Shown: positions 17,082 through 28,747, counted from the first letter of the stretch. The stretch is 64,000 bases of DNA from Qipengyuania oceanensis (GCF_009827535.1 NZ_WTYN01000001.1:372001-436000); one strand, 5' to 3'. Numbers and translations are program-made. Notes: a model not told the origin generated them from the sequence alone.

Positions 17082-17923
17082 AACGCATATTTCTTCTGAC
17101 CCTGTTGAGCCTGGTTGCGTGCGATCAGCAGCAGGAAGCGGGCAATCCCGTCATCAGGCATGACATCAGCGGCGACACGGTTCGCGATGTCACCGGCGCG
17201 AGCAAGAAAGCTGCCCCCGCTCCGAGCGAGTCGCCGAGCGCCGCATTCGCATCCGCCTGCACACCGCATTTCTTCGAGGACGTCCTGCTGACGGATTGCG
17301 TCGCCGAGCCTGGCAAGCATGTCATTAGCACGGCGCTCGGTCCCAAGGGCGGTGCGCCCTATCGCTCGCTGAAAGCCTATGCCGGCGCGGTCGAGGCAGG
17401 ATCGGTGGCGTTTGCCGTCAACGCCGGCATGTTCGACAAGGAAGGCAAGCCGATCGGCTATTTCGTCCAAGGCGGTGATCGGCTGAAGGAACTCAACCGG
17501 GCCGACGGATCGGGCAACTTCCACATGAAGCCCAATGGCGTGTTCTACGGCAGCAGCGGCAACTGGCACGTCAAGACCAGCGAGGACTTCTTCTCCTCGG
17601 TGCGCGATCGCCCGGCCTTTGGTACGCAGTCGGGGCCGATGCTGGTCATCGGCGGCAAGCTGCACCCTGAATTCCAGGACGATGGCCCGTCCAAGGCGAT
17701 CCGCAACGGTGTCGGCGTCGATGCCCAGGGCCGCGCCCACTTCGTCATCAGCGAAGCACCGGTATCGTTCGGCAAGTTCGCGCGTTTCTATCGTGACGAG
17801 CTGAAAGTGGCGAACGCGCTCTATCTCGACGGCAGCGTTTCGGCGCTGTGGGATCCGGCCAAGAACCGCATCGATGGCGGTGCGCCGATCGGCCCGATGC
17901 TCGTCGTCACGCGAAAGGACTGA
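17078..17923 (+). CDS. DUF2233 / phosphodiester glycosidase family lipoprotein
   Basis: The 281-residue protein starts with a GTG overlapping the trpE stop (GTGA). Its N-terminus, VKRIFLLTLLSLVACDQQQ, is a lipoprotein signal with Cys15; Asp at +2 would favour inner-membrane retention by the E. coli rule. The mature part matches the DUF2233/NAGPA-like fold: FAVNAGMFDKEGKPIGYFVQ, FHMKPNGVFYG, FGTQSGPMLVIGGKLHP, ALYLDGSVSALWDP and GGAPIGPMLVV. In mammals this domain is the uncovering enzyme that removes GlcNAc from phosphodiesters; bacterial substrates are mostly unknown. Its place inside the trp operon has no obvious functional reason. Confidence 0.82.
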   Translation: MKRIFLLTLLSLVACDQQQEAGNPVIRHDISGDTVRDVTGASKKAAPAPSESPSAAFASACTPHFFEDVLLTDCVAEPGKHVISTALGPKGGAPYRSLKAYAGAVEAGSVAFAVNAGMFDKEGKPIGYFVQGGDRLKELNRADGSGNFHMKPNGVFYGSSGNWHVKTSEDFFSSVRDRPAFGTQSGPMLVIGGKLHPEFQDDGPSKAIRNGVGVDAQGRAHFVISEAPVSFGKFARFYRDELKVANALYLDGSVSALWDPAKNRIDGGAPIGPMLVVTRKD

Positions 17924-17927
17924 TCCG

Positions 17928-18890
17928 GTGACCGACGAACGACGCACACTCTATCCTGAAATCGAACCCTACGAGACAGGCATGCTCGATGTGGGAGAGG
18001 GTCATTCGCTCTACTACGAGCGGGTCGGGACGCCCGGCGCGAAGCCCGCCGTCTTCCTGCATGGCGGGCCGGGCGGCGGCATGTCGCCTAGCCATCGTCG
18101 CCAGTGGGACCCCGAACTCTACGACGTTCTGCTGTTCGACCAGCGCGGCTGCGGCAAGTCGCTGCCGTTTGCCGAGATCGAGAACAACGATACTTGGCGC
18201 ATCGTCGCGGACATCGAGCGGTTGCGAGAAATGTGCGGTCACGATGCATGGCAGGTGTTCGGCGGCAGCTGGGGCGCGACGCTCGCCCTCGCCTACGCCC
18301 AGACGCACCCCCAACGCGCGACCGAACTGGTGCTGCGCGGCGTCTTCCTCGCCCGCCAGAAGGAAAAGGACTGGCTCTATTCCTACGGCGCGAGCGAGAT
18401 CATGGCCGAACAGTGGGACGATTTCTCCGGCCTCGTTCCGGAGGATGAGCGCGGGAATCTGGTCAAGGCTTACTACGAGCGGCTGACCAGCGATCGGGAG
18501 GACATCCGGTTTGCGGCCGCGCGCGAATGGTCCCTGTGGGAGGGCAACGTCGCCACTCTCCTACCCGACGAGGCGCTGCTCGACAGCTTTGCCGATCCAT
18601 CCAAGGCCGTGCCGTTCGCGCGGATCTGCGCGAAGTTCTTCCTCGAAAACTTTTATCTGGAGGAAGCGCAATTGCTGGAGAACGTCGACAGGATCGCGCA
18701 TATTCCGGGCATCATCGTGCAGGGTCGCCATGACATCTGCACGCCGCCGACCTCGGCCTGGGCGCTGAAGAAGGCGTGGCCGCAAGCCGAGCTTTGGATC
18801 GTCCATGATGCCGGCCACTCCGCCGGCGAACCGGGCATTGTCGACGGCCTTGTCCGCGCGACCGACAAGCTGGCCGGCAAAGCGGACTGA
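17928..18890 (+). CDS. pip: Prolyl aminopeptidase (proline iminopeptidase)
   Basis: The 320-residue alpha/beta hydrolase of peptidase family S33 has the oxyanion loop [19 protein letters not shown], the [10 protein letters not shown] segment and the Ser elbow [18 protein letters not shown]. The Asp is in [11 protein letters not shown] and the His in [11 protein letters not shown]. It removes N-terminal proline from peptides in the cytoplasm. The GTG start at 17928 (four bases after the previous stop, with TCCGG upstream) yields [18 protein letters not shown], the standard N-terminus. It lies between the DUF2233 gene and trpG. Confidence 0.93.
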   Translation: MTDERRTLYPEIEPYETGMLDVGEGHSLYYERVGTPGAKPAVFLHGGPGGGMSPSHRRQWDPELYDVLLFDQRGCGKSLPFAEIENNDTWRIVADIERLREMCGHDAWQVFGGSWGATLALAYAQTHPQRATELVLRGVFLARQKEKDWLYSYGASEIMAEQWDDFSGLVPEDERGNLVKAYYERLTSDREDIRFAAAREWSLWEGNVATLLPDEALLDSFADPSKAVPFARICAKFFLENFYLEEAQLLENVDRIAHIPGIIVQGRHDICTPPTSAWALKKAWPQAELWIVHDAGHSAGEPGIVDGLVRATDKLAGKAD

Positions 18891-18937
18891 CAAGAAACTT
18901 GCTTGATCGAGATGCCCGGAAAAGCGATGGCCGCCCG

Positions 18938-19549
18938 ATGATCCTAGTCATCGATAATTACGACAGCTTCACCTTCAACCTTGTCCATTACCTGATGGAA
19001 CTGGGTGTCGAGGTCCAGGTCGAGCGTAACGACGCCTTGTCGGCAGCCGATGCAATCCGGACTGAAGCAGCAGGCTTTCTGATTTCCCCCGGCCCTTGCA
19101 CGCCGAACGAGGCCGGCATCAGTCTCGAACTCGTCGCGGCCTGTGCGGATGCGCGCAAGCCTTTGCTCGGCGTGTGCCTCGGCCACCAGGCGATCGGCCA
19201 GCATTTCGGCGGTACGGTCGCGCGCGGCGGATTGATGCACGGCAAGACCTCGCCGGTCGATCATGACGGTACGGGAGTGTTCGCCGGCCTACCCTCGCCC
19301 TTCACCGCGACCCGGTATCACTCGCTTATCGTGGAAGGCATCCCCGATGCGCTACGGGTCAATGCGACGAGCGAGACTCCCGGCCTCGACGGGACGAGCG
19401 TGATGGGCTTCCGGCACCGCGACCTGCCGATCCACGGTGTCCAGTTCCACCCCGAAAGCATAGCGACAGAACACGGCCACGCCTTGCTCGCAAACTTCCT
19501 GCGGGTTTGCGGGCTCGATCCGGTCATGCCGAACAGGCTGGCGGCATGA
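18938..19549 (+). CDS. trpG: Anthranilate synthase component II (glutamine amidotransferase)
   Basis: The 203-residue class-I amidotransferase supplies ammonia to TrpE and may also serve PabB. The triad is Cys80 in [13 protein letters not shown], with His171 and Glu173 in GVQFHPESI. The N-terminus [18 protein letters not shown] is the family signature. The ATG at 18938 is preferred over an upstream in-frame start for that reason. A 47-bp gap separates it from pip, so a second promoter is possible here. Its stop overlaps trpD (ATGA). Confidence 0.95.
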   Translation: MILVIDNYDSFTFNLVHYLMELGVEVQVERNDALSAADAIRTEAAGFLISPGPCTPNEAGISLELVAACADARKPLLGVCLGHQAIGQHFGGTVARGGLMHGKTSPVDHDGTGVFAGLPSPFTATRYHSLIVEGIPDALRVNATSETPGLDGTSVMGFRHRDLPIHGVQFHPESIATEHGHALLANFLRVCGLDPVMPNRLAA

Positions 19550-20538
19550 AGACGCTTCCTGCAGCTGACGCCCATCTGACCGAGGACGAAGCCGAGGAAG
19601 TCTTCGGCGCCATTCTGGACGGCGAGACGAGCGAGGAGGAGATTGCCCGCTATCTCGTCGATCTGTCCGATCGCAGCGAAACCTCCGAAGAGATTGCAGG
19701 CGCGGCCCGGGCGCTGCGCGCGCGTCTCGTTCCGATTTCCGCGCCCCCGGGTGCGATCGATGTTTGCGGAACGGGCGGCGACGGCCATCACACGCTGAAC
19801 GTATCGACTGCGGTCGGGCTGGTCGTCGCGGCTTGCGGTGTTCCGGTGGCGCGACACGGCAACCGGGCGGTCTCGTCGCTGGCCGGCGTCGCCGATACAC
19901 TCGAGGTCCTTGGCCTCGACATGGCTGCCGCGGGGCAGTCCGCCGAGCGTACGCTCAACGAGATCGGCATCTGCTTCCTGTTCGCGCCAAATCACCATCC
20001 GGCGATGGGCCGCATCCAGCCCATTCGCAAGAAGCTCGGCCGCCGCACGATCTTCAACCTGATGGGCCCGCTCTCCAACCCCGCGCAGGTCGAGCGGCAG
20101 CTGATCGGCATCGCGCGCCCTGCCTATGTTCCGATCTACGCGCGGGCGAAGGCAAGGCTCGGCGGCGAGCACACGATGATCGTCTCCGGCGACGAGGGGC
20201 TCGACGAACTCAGCCTTGCCGGGGGGAACGAGCTAGCCGACGTGCGCGGCGCGGATTTCGAGATGCGCCGCGTCGATGCAAGCGCTGTCGGCCTCGACCA
20301 TGCGCCGGTAGAAGCCATTCGCGGCGGCGATGCGGCCCACAACGCAAAGGCGCTGAAGGCCCTGCTGCAAGGAACGCCCGGTCCCTATCGCGACGCGGTG
20401 CTGCTCAATGCGAGCGCGGCCTTGCAAGTTGCCGGAAAGGCGACAGGCTGGACCGACGGCGTTGCCATGGGGGCCGAGGCCATAGACAGCGGCTCTGCCG
20501 AGGCGCTGCTCGCCCAGTGGATCGACCTGACCCGATGA
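19546..20538 (+). CDS. trpD: Anthranilate phosphoribosyltransferase
   Basis: TrpD joins anthranilate to PRPP. The 330-residue protein shows the PRPP loop [16 protein letters not shown], the KHGNR-type segment [14 protein letters not shown] and the anthranilate region [14 protein letters not shown] followed by [14 protein letters not shown]. The start overlaps the trpG stop by four bases and the stop overlaps trpC, so TrpG, TrpD and TrpC are translationally coupled. Confidence 0.97.
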   Translation: MKTLPAADAHLTEDEAEEVFGAILDGETSEEEIARYLVDLSDRSETSEEIAGAARALRARLVPISAPPGAIDVCGTGGDGHHTLNVSTAVGLVVAACGVPVARHGNRAVSSLAGVADTLEVLGLDMAAAGQSAERTLNEIGICFLFAPNHHPAMGRIQPIRKKLGRRTIFNLMGPLSNPAQVERQLIGIARPAYVPIYARAKARLGGEHTMIVSGDEGLDELSLAGGNELADVRGADFEMRRVDASAVGLDHAPVEAIRGGDAAHNAKALKALLQGTPGPYRDAVLLNASAALQVAGKATGWTDGVAMGAEAIDSGSAEALLAQWIDLTR

Positions 20539-21326
20539 ACAAGCTCGAGGAAATCTGCGCCACGAAGCGCATCGAGGTCGCTGCGCGCCGCGCGGCGGAA
20601 TCGATCACCGCGCTCGATCACCGGGCGGCCGGCCAGTCCGCGCCGCGGGGATTCCGCGCGGCACTGGAAGCCAAGGCCAAGGCGGGCTTCGCACTGATTG
20701 CGGAAGTGAAGAAAGCATCGCCTTCCAAAGGGCTGATCCGAAAGGATTTTAAGCCTGCCGATCATGCGCGCGCTTACGAAAACGGAGACGCAGCCTGTCT
20801 CTCCGTTCTGACCGATGCGCCCTATTTCCAAGGTCATGAGGACTATCTGATGGAAGCGCGCGCGGCGTGTTCCCTGCCGGTCCTGCGCAAGGACTTCATG
20901 GTTGAGCCCTGGCAGGTCGCCGAAGCGCGTGCGATCGGCGCCGATGCCATCCTCATCATCGTCGCCGCGCTAGATGATACGGCGATGGCCGAAATCGAGG
21001 CGGCAGCGATCGAGCGCGATATGGACGTGCTGGTCGAAGTCCACGACAAAGCCGAAATGGAGCGCGCCGCTCGCCTCAAATCCCGGCTGATCGGCGTAAA
21101 CAATCGCGACCTCAGGACTTTCACCACCGATCTCGCCACGACGGAGCGGCTTGTCCCGCTCGCACCCGAGGGAACACTGCTGGTCGGCGAGAGCGGGATT
21201 TCGACGCATGCGGATTGCGAGCGGCTCGCCGCGAGCGGCGTGCGCACTTTTCTCGTCGGCGAAAGCCTGATGCGGCAGCCCGACGTCGAGGCGGCGACCC
21301 GCTCCCTACTGACGGGCACGGCATGA
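20535..21326 (+). CDS. trpC: Indole-3-glycerol-phosphate synthase
   Basis: The 263-residue TIM-barrel enzyme closes the indole ring from carboxyphenylaminodeoxyribulose phosphate. Family landmarks are [17 protein letters not shown] (catalytic Lys and Glu), [15 protein letters not shown] (second Lys), [24 protein letters not shown] and [13 protein letters not shown]. It is monofunctional: no TrpF domain is fused. Overlaps of four bases on both sides couple it to trpD and moaC. Confidence 0.97.
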   Translation: MNKLEEICATKRIEVAARRAAESITALDHRAAGQSAPRGFRAALEAKAKAGFALIAEVKKASPSKGLIRKDFKPADHARAYENGDAACLSVLTDAPYFQGHEDYLMEARAACSLPVLRKDFMVEPWQVAEARAIGADAILIIVAALDDTAMAEIEAAAIERDMDVLVEVHDKAEMERAARLKSRLIGVNNRDLRTFTTDLATTERLVPLAPEGTLLVGESGISTHADCERLAASGVRTFLVGESLMRQPDVEAATRSLLTGTA

Positions 21327-21796
21327 CCGAAAAGCTCACGCATCTCGACGATACCGGGGCGGCCCGCATGGTCGACGTCGGCGGTAAGACGCAAACGCAG
21401 CGTGTCGCGATCGCCAGCGGCACGATCCGAATGCAGCCGGATACGCTCGAAGCGGTTCGCCTGGGCAATGGCCCCAAGGGTGACGTTCTCGGCGCGGCGC
21501 GGATCGCCGGGATCATGGCCGCGAAGAAGACTGCAGACCTCATTCCGCTGTGCCATCCGCTGCCGCTGGATTCGGTCAGCGTGGATTTCACCTTCGAAAG
21601 TGGCGCCATCAGGGCGACCGCAACTGCCAGCATCACCGGCAGGACCGGCGTCGAAATGGAAGCCCTTACAGCAGCTTCGATCGCATTGCTTACAATCTAC
21701 GACATGGCCAAGGCGCTGGAGAAGGGCATGGTCGTCTCCGACATCCGGCTGCTCGAGAAGCGCGGTGGCAAGTCGGGCGACTGGCGCGCATCGTGA
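21323..21796 (+). CDS. moaC: Cyclic pyranopterin monophosphate synthase
   Basis: MoaC acts after MoaA in molybdenum cofactor synthesis. The 157-residue protein begins [22 protein letters not shown] and contains [25 protein letters not shown] and [24 protein letters not shown], which hold the conserved His and Lys residues of the family. It overlaps trpC and moeA by four bases each. A trpC-moaC-moeA order is common in alphaproteobacteria. Confidence 0.97.
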   Translation: MTEKLTHLDDTGAARMVDVGGKTQTQRVAIASGTIRMQPDTLEAVRLGNGPKGDVLGAARIAGIMAAKKTADLIPLCHPLPLDSVSVDFTFESGAIRATATASITGRTGVEMEALTAASIALLTIYDMAKALEKGMVVSDIRLLEKRGGKSGDWRAS

Positions 21797-23001
21797 CAGG
21801 CACGCAGCCGCCGATCCCGCTCGACGAAGCGTTGGACCGGCTGCTGCGCGGCATCGAGCCCCTTGCAAGCGAACACCTCGATACAGAGCAGGCAATCGGC
21901 CGGTATCTCGGCGAAGACCTGGTGGCCCTACGCACCCAGCCCGCGACGGACCTGTCGGCGATGGACGGCTATGCCCTGCATGCAGATGACGACCGGGGCC
22001 CCTGGCAGGTTGTCGGCGAAAGCGCCGCCGGACACCCGTTCCGCGGGAGCTTCGGTCGGGGCGAGGCAATCCGCATCTCTACCGGCGCACACATGCCGGA
22101 AGGCGACATGGCGGTGCTGCTCCAGGAAAACTGCACGCGCACCGGCGAGGTCATCGCGCTCAACGGCGAAGGCGAGCCGACAGCGCGCCATATCCGGCGT
22201 GCCGGTTACGATTTTTCCAAGGGGCAAGTCTTGCTTCCTGCCGGAACACGCATCGATGCCAACCAGATGGCGCTCGCATTGGGATCGGGCCACGCAAGGC
22301 TGTGCGTTCACCGGCTTCCTTCCCTCGCGGTAATCGACAGCGGCGACGAGTTGGCACCGTCTCCCGAAGATTGTCCCGCGCACCGGATTCCGGCGACCAA
22401 CGGCGCCATGCTGGAAGCGCTGGCGCGCGCCCCTGCTGGCCGGATCGAACGCCTGGGACCGGTGGCCGATACGATGGAGGCTTTGCTGGCCGCGCTCGAC
22501 AATGCAGGCGCTTGCGACGTGATCGTCACCACGGGCGGTGCCTCGGTGGGCGATCACGACCTCGTGCGCCCGGCGCTCGAACGATGGGGCGCGCGCATCG
22601 ATTTCTGGCGGGTTGCCATGAAGCCGGGCAAGCCCCTGATGGTCGGGCGCAAAGGAAGTCAGGTCATCCTCGGGCTGCCGGGCAATCCCGCCTCCGCCTA
22701 CGTCACGGCGTTCCTGTTTCTGCTCCCGCTCTTGCGGAAGCTGGCAGGCTGCCTGAGACCGGGGCCGCAGGCCATCTCGTTACCGACGGCGCTCGATCTT
22801 GCGCCGGGTCATGCCCGAAGGGAGTTTCTCCGCGCCACCGTAGCCGAAGGGAAGGTCCATCCGGTCCTTGAACAAGATTCCGCTGGCTTGCTGGCCTTGG
22901 CGACCGCGACCGCCCTCATCGATCGACCGCCGAACGCACCCGAGACGAAAGCGGGAACATATGTTCCGGTGTACCTGCTCGAAAATGGCGGGATTGCTTG
23001 A
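21793..23001 (+). CDS. moeA: Molybdopterin molybdenumtransferase
   Basis: MoeA inserts molybdate into the pterin. The 402-residue protein has the expected domains, with [15 protein letters not shown] near residue 55, [18 protein letters not shown], the MogA-like core [20 protein letters not shown] and [17 protein letters not shown], and a C-terminal beta domain. The GTG start overlaps the moaC stop (GTGA). Its stop codon lies within the predicted lexA -35 box. Confidence 0.95.
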   Translation: MTGTQPPIPLDEALDRLLRGIEPLASEHLDTEQAIGRYLGEDLVALRTQPATDLSAMDGYALHADDDRGPWQVVGESAAGHPFRGSFGRGEAIRISTGAHMPEGDMAVLLQENCTRTGEVIALNGEGEPTARHIRRAGYDFSKGQVLLPAGTRIDANQMALALGSGHARLCVHRLPSLAVIDSGDELAPSPEDCPAHRIPATNGAMLEALARAPAGRIERLGPVADTMEALLAALDNAGACDVIVTTGGASVGDHDLVRPALERWGARIDFWRVAMKPGKPLMVGRKGSQVILGLPGNPASAYVTAFLFLLPLLRKLAGCLRPGPQAISLPTALDLAPGHARREFLRATVAEGKVHPVLEQDSAGLLALATATALIDRPPNAPETKAGTYVPVYLLENGGIA

Positions 23002-23026
23002 CTTCACCTATTTGGTTGCCTAATTG
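22998..23026 (+). promoter_or_regulatory. Predicted lexA promoter
   Basis: TTGACT (22998-23003) and TAATTG (23021-23026) are separated by 17 bp. The -35 box overlaps the moeA stop codon. The SOS box begins at the last base of the -10 element, so LexA would block this promoter. Confidence 0.45.
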
Positions 23027-23040
23027 TTCCGCATTCGTTC
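23026..23040 (+). promoter_or_regulatory. LexA operator (SOS box, GTTC-N7-GTTC)
   Basis: The direct repeat GTTC-CGCATTC-GTTC is a perfect match to the alphaproteobacterial LexA box. It lies 46 bp upstream of the lexA ATG and adjoins the -10 element, which indicates autorepression. Confidence 0.8.
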
Positions 23041-23086
23041 GCATTCGCGAGTCGAAGGAACAGATGGCTATCACGGAGCCCGGCCC

Positions 23087-23779
23087 ATGCTGACGGCAAA
23101 ACAGCACGAATTGATCCGCTTCATCCAGCAGTGTCTCGAAGAGACGGGCATCTCGCCCAGCTTCGAGGAAATGAAGGAAGCGCTGGACCTCAAGAGCAAG
23201 TCGGGCGTCCACCGCCTCATCTCGGCGCTGGAAGAGCGCGGCTTCATCCGCCGCCTGCCGAACCGGGCACGGGCTCTCGAAGTGCTCAAGCAGCCGGAGG
23301 ATGCGATTTCTACCGCCCCGCGCGCTCGCGCAGCGAACGACATGGTGGCAGCCGCGACCAAGCCGACCGCGTCGCGCCAGTCCGAAGCGGCGAACGATGT
23401 CATCGAGATACCGCTGCACGGCCGCATTGCCGCCGGTGCCCCGATCGAGGCGCTTGAAGGTCAGAACTCGCTGCCGGTCCCTGCCGCCCTGCTCGGTCCG
23501 GGCGAGCATTATGCGCTCGAAGTCTCGGGCGATTCGATGATCGAAGCGGGTATCTTCGACGGCGATTTTGCATTGGTCCGCCGCACGGACAGTGCTCGCG
23601 ATGGGGAAATCGTGGTCGCACTGGTCAACAATGAGGAAGCGACGCTGAAGTACCTGCGCCGCGAGAACGGTCGCGTCCGCCTCGATCCGGCAAACGCCAG
23701 CTACGATCCGCAGATCTACGATGCCGGGCAAGTGCAGGTCCAGGGCAAGCTCGCCGGGCTCCTGCGCCGATACCACTAA
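23087..23779 (+). CDS. lexA: LexA repressor
   Basis: The 230-residue protein has an N-terminal winged helix (1-66: [38 protein letters not shown]) and a C-terminal S24 peptidase. Self-cleavage is expected between Ala116 and Gly117 ([11 protein letters not shown]); the dyad is Ser150 in [14 protein letters not shown] and Lys188 in EATLKYLRR. RecA filaments on damaged DNA trigger this cleavage and open the SOS regulon. The linker (about 70-105) is Ala-rich and longer than in E. coli, as usual in alphaproteobacteria. A perfect SOS box upstream implies autoregulation. Confidence 0.97.
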   Translation: MLTAKQHELIRFIQQCLEETGISPSFEEMKEALDLKSKSGVHRLISALEERGFIRRLPNRARALEVLKQPEDAISTAPRARAANDMVAAATKPTASRQSEAANDVIEIPLHGRIAAGAPIEALEGQNSLPVPAALLGPGEHYALEVSGDSMIEAGIFDGDFALVRRTDSARDGEIVVALVNNEEATLKYLRRENGRVRLDPANASYDPQIYDAGQVQVQGKLAGLLRRYH

Positions 23780-23804
23780 TTTCGTGACGCGGGGCGCGTG
23801 GAGC

Positions 23805-25985
23805 TTATGGCTCCTCGTCCCGCCACCACCCGTGTTCGCCTTGGTGATCGGCTACCCGGTTGATCCTTTTCCGCTCCAGAAACAGGGCGAGGCCACCTGT
23901 CTGCCGCATCATCCGCGCATCGGCCTTCAGCCAGCGCGGGCGACAGCTTCGCGGCAACCAGCGATCGGCGACCACGATATCGATTTCGCTGCAGGCGGCT
24001 GCAAGTGCGCGCTCCTCGATCCTGTCGTGGCTCCGTGCCATCAGTAGCGTCCATCTCCTGCCGCCACGATCGAGCATAAGGGTGCAGAAATCGCGAGAGC
24101 AGCGCGCCGCCGGCCAGTCTGCAAGGGCAATCGGTTCGCCATTCATTCCTGCCATTTCGAGCAGATTGTCCTTCGCATAATCGGATCGCCCTTCGCGCAG
24201 GACAAGCAGCCTGTCCCCCTCGCCCGCGATTCCCACATGGCGCGCGTCACTAGAGATCAAAACATCCGGCGTCGGCGTTACCGCGAGAAGCAGGGTCGCA
24301 ACGGCAGCCGGCGCCAGGCCAAGCAGGCGCGCTCGCCCACGCCACAAGCCCAGCCACAGTCCGCCTGCGAGGAACAGGAAGTAAGTAAATCCGCCGATCT
24401 GCGGGAACAGCTTGATCGCACCTGGCTGCGCTGCGGTGAAATGCGCGATCCCGACCAGCAGCTCCAGCGAATGCTGCGTCAGCCACCATGCCGGTGCGCC
24501 AAGGCCCGCCAGATCGAGCAACAGGCCGAGCGCGATCAGCGGCATGGTCACGAATGTTACCAGCGGTATTGCCACGACATTCGCGAACGCGCCGTAGACC
24601 CCGCCACGATGAAAGTGGAAAAGAACGATCGGCATCAGTGCGAATTCGATGACGAGCCCCGTGGCGAGCAACATCGTGCCACGCCGCCCGATCCGGGCCT
24701 GCCAACTCTCCTCGCGCGGAGCGAGGAATCGCCGCACCGGCCCCGCATTGTGGAGCGCGACGATGGCCAACACCGCGGTGAAGCTCATCTGGAAGCTCGG
24801 CCCGACCAGCGATTCCGGCCAGACGAACAGCACGAAAGCCGCCGCGACGGCAACCATGCGGATGCTCAGCGGCTCCCGTCCCATCGCCAGCGCGAGCAGC
24901 ACCAGCACCGCTCCGATGCAGCTGCGGACGGTCGGAACCTCGCTGCCGGTCAGGATCGTATATCCGATGCCGAACAAAGCGCCGATGGCCGCAGCAACGA
25001 CCGGCAGGCGGACCCGCAACGCGAGCCACGGCCAGAGCGCGAGAAGTTTCAAAGAGAGGAAGTAGCCTGCCGCGATCACCGCGCTGACATGCAGGCCGCT
25101 GATCGAGAGCAGGTGGGTCAGCCCGCTGTCGCGCATCGCCTCTTCGTCGGCATCGCTGATCGCGCCCCGGTCCCCGCTCGCAAAAGCGGCAGCGATCGAC
25201 GCCGGCGAGCCGCTCATCTGCGACCTCACGTGGCCTGACAGGCGGCGCTGGATGCCTGCCAGGCCCGTGCGCTCAAGGCTCTCCTCGACCAGTTCGACCG
25301 GACCGAGGATGGAGCCGGTCGCCGACAATCCCTGGAACCACGCGGCACGGGCAAAGTCGTAGCCGCCCGGTAGCATCGGCGGTGCGGGCGGCATCAAGCG
25401 GGCGCGAAGCCGGATGACTGCGCCCTCGCGAAAGCGTGGGTCGTCCCGGTCCAGCGCCAGGTTGAGACGGATCTTGCGCGCTACGCCGGCCTCGGGATCG
25501 TGCATGGCGACCGTTAGGCGCACGCGCTCGCGCGCAGGTTGTTGCTCCCGCTCGAGGATCCGCGCTTCGAAGCGTTCGACCCGGGGATAATCGATCGCCT
25601 CGACCCCGACGCTGGCCGAGCGTGCCCAGACGATCAGCACGCCGGCGGCAAGCGCGAGTGCCAGGCCGGTTAACGCCAGCGCCAGTTCGCTCCGATCCGG
25701 TCGGTCCCGGTAGCGTGTGCTTGCAGCGATCGCGGCGAGTATGCTCGCTCCGACCAGCGCGCTCCACTGCCAAGGCCCATCGAGCACGAACCACGCGGCA
25801 ATCCCGCCGGCAAAGGCAACCGCCAGCCACGGCCCGCGATCGAAACCGGCCCGGCGCAGAAATTCGTTCGCGCCCCTTGCAAAACTGGACAAACCGGTAC
25901 GCTTGCGCCAAGTGCGCTGCACCGCAGCATCAAGGCTGCCCGCATTATCTCCCATCGGGACAGCCGGGCCCTGGTTAGTCGCCAT
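23805..25985 (-). CDS. ComEC/Rec2 family DNA-uptake channel protein
   Basis: The 726-residue membrane protein has an N-terminal DUF4131-like region, a soluble OB-like part (about 155-215) and the Competence domain of many helices, with [35 protein letters not shown] as its signature. ComEC homologues carry single-stranded DNA across the inner membrane in natural transformation. The C-terminal part corresponds to the metallo-beta-lactamase-like domain, but I see no HxHxDH metal motif, so nuclease activity of that domain is doubtful; this degenerate form is common in alphaproteobacteria. It converges on lexA and is divergent from gltX (27 bp apart). Confidence 0.88.
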   Translation of the reverse strand: MATNQGPAVPMGDNAGSLDAAVQRTWRKRTGLSSFARGANEFLRRAGFDRGPWLAVAFAGGIAAWFVLDGPWQWSALVGASILAAIAASTRYRDRPDRSELALALTGLALALAAGVLIVWARSASVGVEAIDYPRVERFEARILEREQQPARERVRLTVAMHDPEAGVARKIRLNLALDRDDPRFREGAVIRLRARLMPPAPPMLPGGYDFARAAWFQGLSATGSILGPVELVEESLERTGLAGIQRRLSGHVRSQMSGSPASIAAAFASGDRGAISDADEEAMRDSGLTHLLSISGLHVSAVIAAGYFLSLKLLALWPWLALRVRLPVVAAAIGALFGIGYTILTGSEVPTVRSCIGAVLVLLALAMGREPLSIRMVAVAAAFVLFVWPESLVGPSFQMSFTAVLAIVALHNAGPVRRFLAPREESWQARIGRRGTMLLATGLVIEFALMPIVLFHFHRGGVYGAFANVVAIPLVTFVTMPLIALGLLLDLAGLGAPAWWLTQHSLELLVGIAHFTAAQPGAIKLFPQIGGFTYFLFLAGGLWLGLWRGRARLLGLAPAAVATLLLAVTPTPDVLISSDARHVGIAGEGDRLLVLREGRSDYAKDNLLEMAGMNGEPIALADWPAARCSRDFCTLMLDRGGRRWTLLMARSHDRIEERALAAACSEIDIVVADRWLPRSCRPRWLKADARMMRQTGGLALFLERKRINRVADHQGEHGWWRDEEP

Positions 25986-26012
25986 TGGGCCATCGAAAGG
26001 AAGCGCTTTTTC

Positions 26013-27437
26013 ATGGCAAGCGAAGGTGGATTAAAAGACGGCAAGGTGGTCACCCGCTTTGCTCCCTCTCCCACCGGATTCCTGCATATCGGCGGCGCGC
26101 GTACTGCGCTGTTCAACTGGCTGTTCGCGCGCCATAACGGCGGCACGGCGCTGCTGCGGATCGAGGATACCGACAAGAAGCGCTCGACGCAGGAAGCGAT
26201 CGACGCGATTCTCGACGGGCTCGACTGGCTCGGGCTCGATTACGACCAGGAGCCGGTATTCCAGAGCGAACGCGCAGCGCGTCACGCCGAAGTTGCGAAC
26301 GAGCTGCTGGCCAGTGGCAACGCGTACAAATGCTTCGCCACTCCCGAAGAGCTCGAAGCCATGCGCGCCGACCAGCGCGCCAACAAGCAGCCGATGCGCT
26401 ATGACGGGCGGTGGCGCGATCGCGATCCTGCCGAGGCGCCCGAAGGCGCCCCCTTCGTGATCCGGCTCAAGACCCCGGCCGATGGCGAGACGACGATCGA
26501 GGACGCGGTCCAGGGCAAGGTCTCGGTCAAGAATGCCGAGATCGACGACTACATCCTGCTGCGCGCCGACGGCACGCCGACCTACATGCTGGCCGTGGTT
26601 GTCGACGATCACGACATGGGCGTCACCCATGTCATTCGCGGCGACGATCATCTCAACAACGCGTTTCGCCAGCTGCCGATCTATCGCGCTATGGGTTGGC
26701 CGGAGCCGGTCTATGCGCATGTGCCCCTGATCCACGGCAATGACGGTGCCAAACTGTCGAAGCGCCACGGTGCGTTGGGGGCAGAAGCCTATCGCGATGA
26801 GCACGGCATTCTGCCGGAAGCGCTGTTCAACTACCTGCTTCGCCTTGGCTGGGGCCACGGCGACCGCGAGGAAATCACCTGGGACGAGGCGATCTCGCTG
26901 TTCTCGCTCGATGGTGTCGGAAAGAGCCCTTCCCGCTTCGACATGAAGAAGCTGCTTCACCTCAACGGTCATTATATTCGCGAGGCGGACGATGCGCGGC
27001 TAGCCGCACTGGTTGCGCCGCGGATCGGTGACGCCGCAGACGAGGCTTTGCTCGCCGAGGCCATGCCGGTTCTCAAGCCGCGCGCCCGCGATCTGGACGA
27101 ATTGGCCGAAGGCGCCGCCTTCCTGTTCCGGCAACGTCCGCTGCAGATGACCGACAAGGCCGAGGCGCTGCTCGATGACGAGTCGCGGGCGCGCCTCGCA
27201 GGGATTTCGGCCCTTCTGTCGCAGGAAAACGACTGGACTTTGGAGGCTCTGGAGGCCAGTTTGAAGGCCTATGCCGAGGAGCTCGAAGTGGGTCTCGGCA
27301 AACTGGCGCAGCCATTGCGAGCTGCGCTGACCGGGACGACCACGTCGCCCGGGATTTTCGATGTTCTGGTCCTGCTCGGCCGGGAAGAATCGCTTGCTCG
27401 CATCGACGCGCAGGCGCACCCGGCCAGCAAGGACTAA
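26013..27437 (+). CDS. gltX: Glutamate-tRNA ligase
   Basis: The 474-residue class-I synthetase charges tRNA-Glu (and tRNA-Gln where GatCAB is used). The HIGH-type motif is [13 protein letters not shown] (19-30) and the KMSKS-type motif is KLSKR at 247-251. The ATG at 26013 leaves only 27 bp to the divergent comEC start, so its promoter must overlap comEC coding DNA. gltA follows after 19 bp. Confidence 0.97.
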   Translation: MASEGGLKDGKVVTRFAPSPTGFLHIGGARTALFNWLFARHNGGTALLRIEDTDKKRSTQEAIDAILDGLDWLGLDYDQEPVFQSERAARHAEVANELLASGNAYKCFATPEELEAMRADQRANKQPMRYDGRWRDRDPAEAPEGAPFVIRLKTPADGETTIEDAVQGKVSVKNAEIDDYILLRADGTPTYMLAVVVDDHDMGVTHVIRGDDHLNNAFRQLPIYRAMGWPEPVYAHVPLIHGNDGAKLSKRHGALGAEAYRDEHGILPEALFNYLLRLGWGHGDREEITWDEAISLFSLDGVGKSPSRFDMKKLLHLNGHYIREADDARLAALVAPRIGDAADEALLAEAMPVLKPRARDLDELAEGAAFLFRQRPLQMTDKAEALLDDESRARLAGISALLSQENDWTLEALEASLKAYAEELEVGLGKLAQPLRAALTGTTTSPGIFDVLVLLGREESLARIDAQAHPASKD

Positions 27438-27456
27438 ATTGGTAAGGAGAACGCAT

Positions 27457-28743
27457 TTGGCAGACAAGCAGGCACAGCTCGATCTGGCGGGAAAGACGAC
27501 CGATTTTCCGGTCCTCGAAGGCAGCATCGGGCCGGATGTCGTCGACATCCGCGCGCTCTACGGCAAGACCGGCGCCTTCACCTACGATCCCGGTTACAAG
27601 TCGACTGCCAGTTGCGAAAGCGCGCTCACCTACATCGATGGCGAGGAGGGAATCCTTCTCCACCGCGGCTATCCGATCGGTCAGTTGGCCGAGCATTCCA
27701 GTTTCATGGAAGTCGCCTATCTGCTTCTCAACGGCGAGCTGCCCAGCGGCGAAGATCTCGACGATTTCACGCACACGATCACCTACCACACGATGCTGCA
27801 TGACCAGATGCGGCAGTTCTATCAGGGTTTCCGCCGCGACGCGCACCCGATGGCGATCATGTGCGGCGTGGTGGGAGCGCTGTCGGCGTTCTACCACGAC
27901 AGCACCGATATCTCGGACCCCGAGCAACGCAAGATCGCCAGCCACAGGCTGATTGCGAAGATGCCGACGATCGCCGCGATGGCCTACAAGTACTCGGTCG
28001 GTCAGCCGTTTCTCTATCCCGACAACACGCTGAGCTACACCGGCAATTTCCTGCGGATGACGTTCGGCGTTCCGGCTGAGGAATACGAAGTGATCCCGGC
28101 CGTCGAAAGCGCGATGGACAAGATCTTCATCCTCCACGCCGATCATGAACAGAACGCCTCGACTTCGACCGTCCGGCTCGCCGGGTCGTCTGGCGCCAAC
28201 CCGTTCGCCTGCATCTCGGCCGGTATCGCCTGCCTGTGGGGCCCGGCACACGGCGGCGCCAACGAAGCTGCGCTCAACATGCTGCGTGAAATCGGGACGC
28301 CGGACCGGATCCCGCACTACATCGAGCGTGCCAAGGACAAGAACGATCCGTTCCGCCTGATGGGCTTCGGCCACCGCGTCTACAAGAACTACGATCCGCG
28401 GGCCACGGTCATGCAGAAGACCGTTCGCGAAGTCTTTGATGCCCTCAAGGTCACCGATCCGGTGTTCGAGACCGCCCTGCAGCTCGAGGAAATGGCGCTC
28501 AACGACGACTATTTCAAAGAGAAGAAGCTGTTCCCCAACGTGGACTTCTACTCGGGTGTCATTCTGTCGGCGATCGGATTCCCGACCACCATGTTCACCG
28601 CATTGTTCGCCCTCGCCCGCACAGTGGGCTGGGTTGCACAGTGGAACGAGATGATCTCCGATCCCGCACAGGTCATCGGTCGTCCGCGCCAGCTCTACAC
28701 CGGGCCGACGCAGCGCGATTACGTGCCGGTCGACAAGCGCTGA
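27457..28743 (+). CDS. gltA: Type II citrate synthase
   Basis: Citrate synthase condenses oxaloacetate and acetyl-CoA. The 428-residue length equals the hexameric, NADH-sensitive Gram-negative type. The catalytic residues are His265 ([12 protein letters not shown]), His306 ([14 protein letters not shown]) and Asp363 ([10 protein letters not shown]), matching E. coli His264, His305 and Asp362. The start is TTG, with AAGGAG seven bases upstream, giving [13 protein letters not shown]. It is probably co-transcribed with gltX. Its stop is four bases from the convergent kinase gene. Confidence 0.97.
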   Translation: MADKQAQLDLAGKTTDFPVLEGSIGPDVVDIRALYGKTGAFTYDPGYKSTASCESALTYIDGEEGILLHRGYPIGQLAEHSSFMEVAYLLLNGELPSGEDLDDFTHTITYHTMLHDQMRQFYQGFRRDAHPMAIMCGVVGALSAFYHDSTDISDPEQRKIASHRLIAKMPTIAAMAYKYSVGQPFLYPDNTLSYTGNFLRMTFGVPAEEYEVIPAVESAMDKIFILHADHEQNASTSTVRLAGSSGANPFACISAGIACLWGPAHGGANEAALNMLREIGTPDRIPHYIERAKDKNDPFRLMGFGHRVYKNYDPRATVMQKTVREVFDALKVTDPVFETALQLEEMALNDDYFKEKKLFPNVDFYSGVILSAIGFPTTMFTALFALARTVGWVAQWNEMISDPAQVIGRPRQLYTGPTQRDYVPVDKR

Positions 28744-28747
28744 GGCA

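Noticed and set aside
24237-25238. A 333-codon plus-strand frame inside comEC
   Set aside because: Antisense to the membrane domain of comEC, very rich in Gln, Arg and Asp, no start signal or family similarity.
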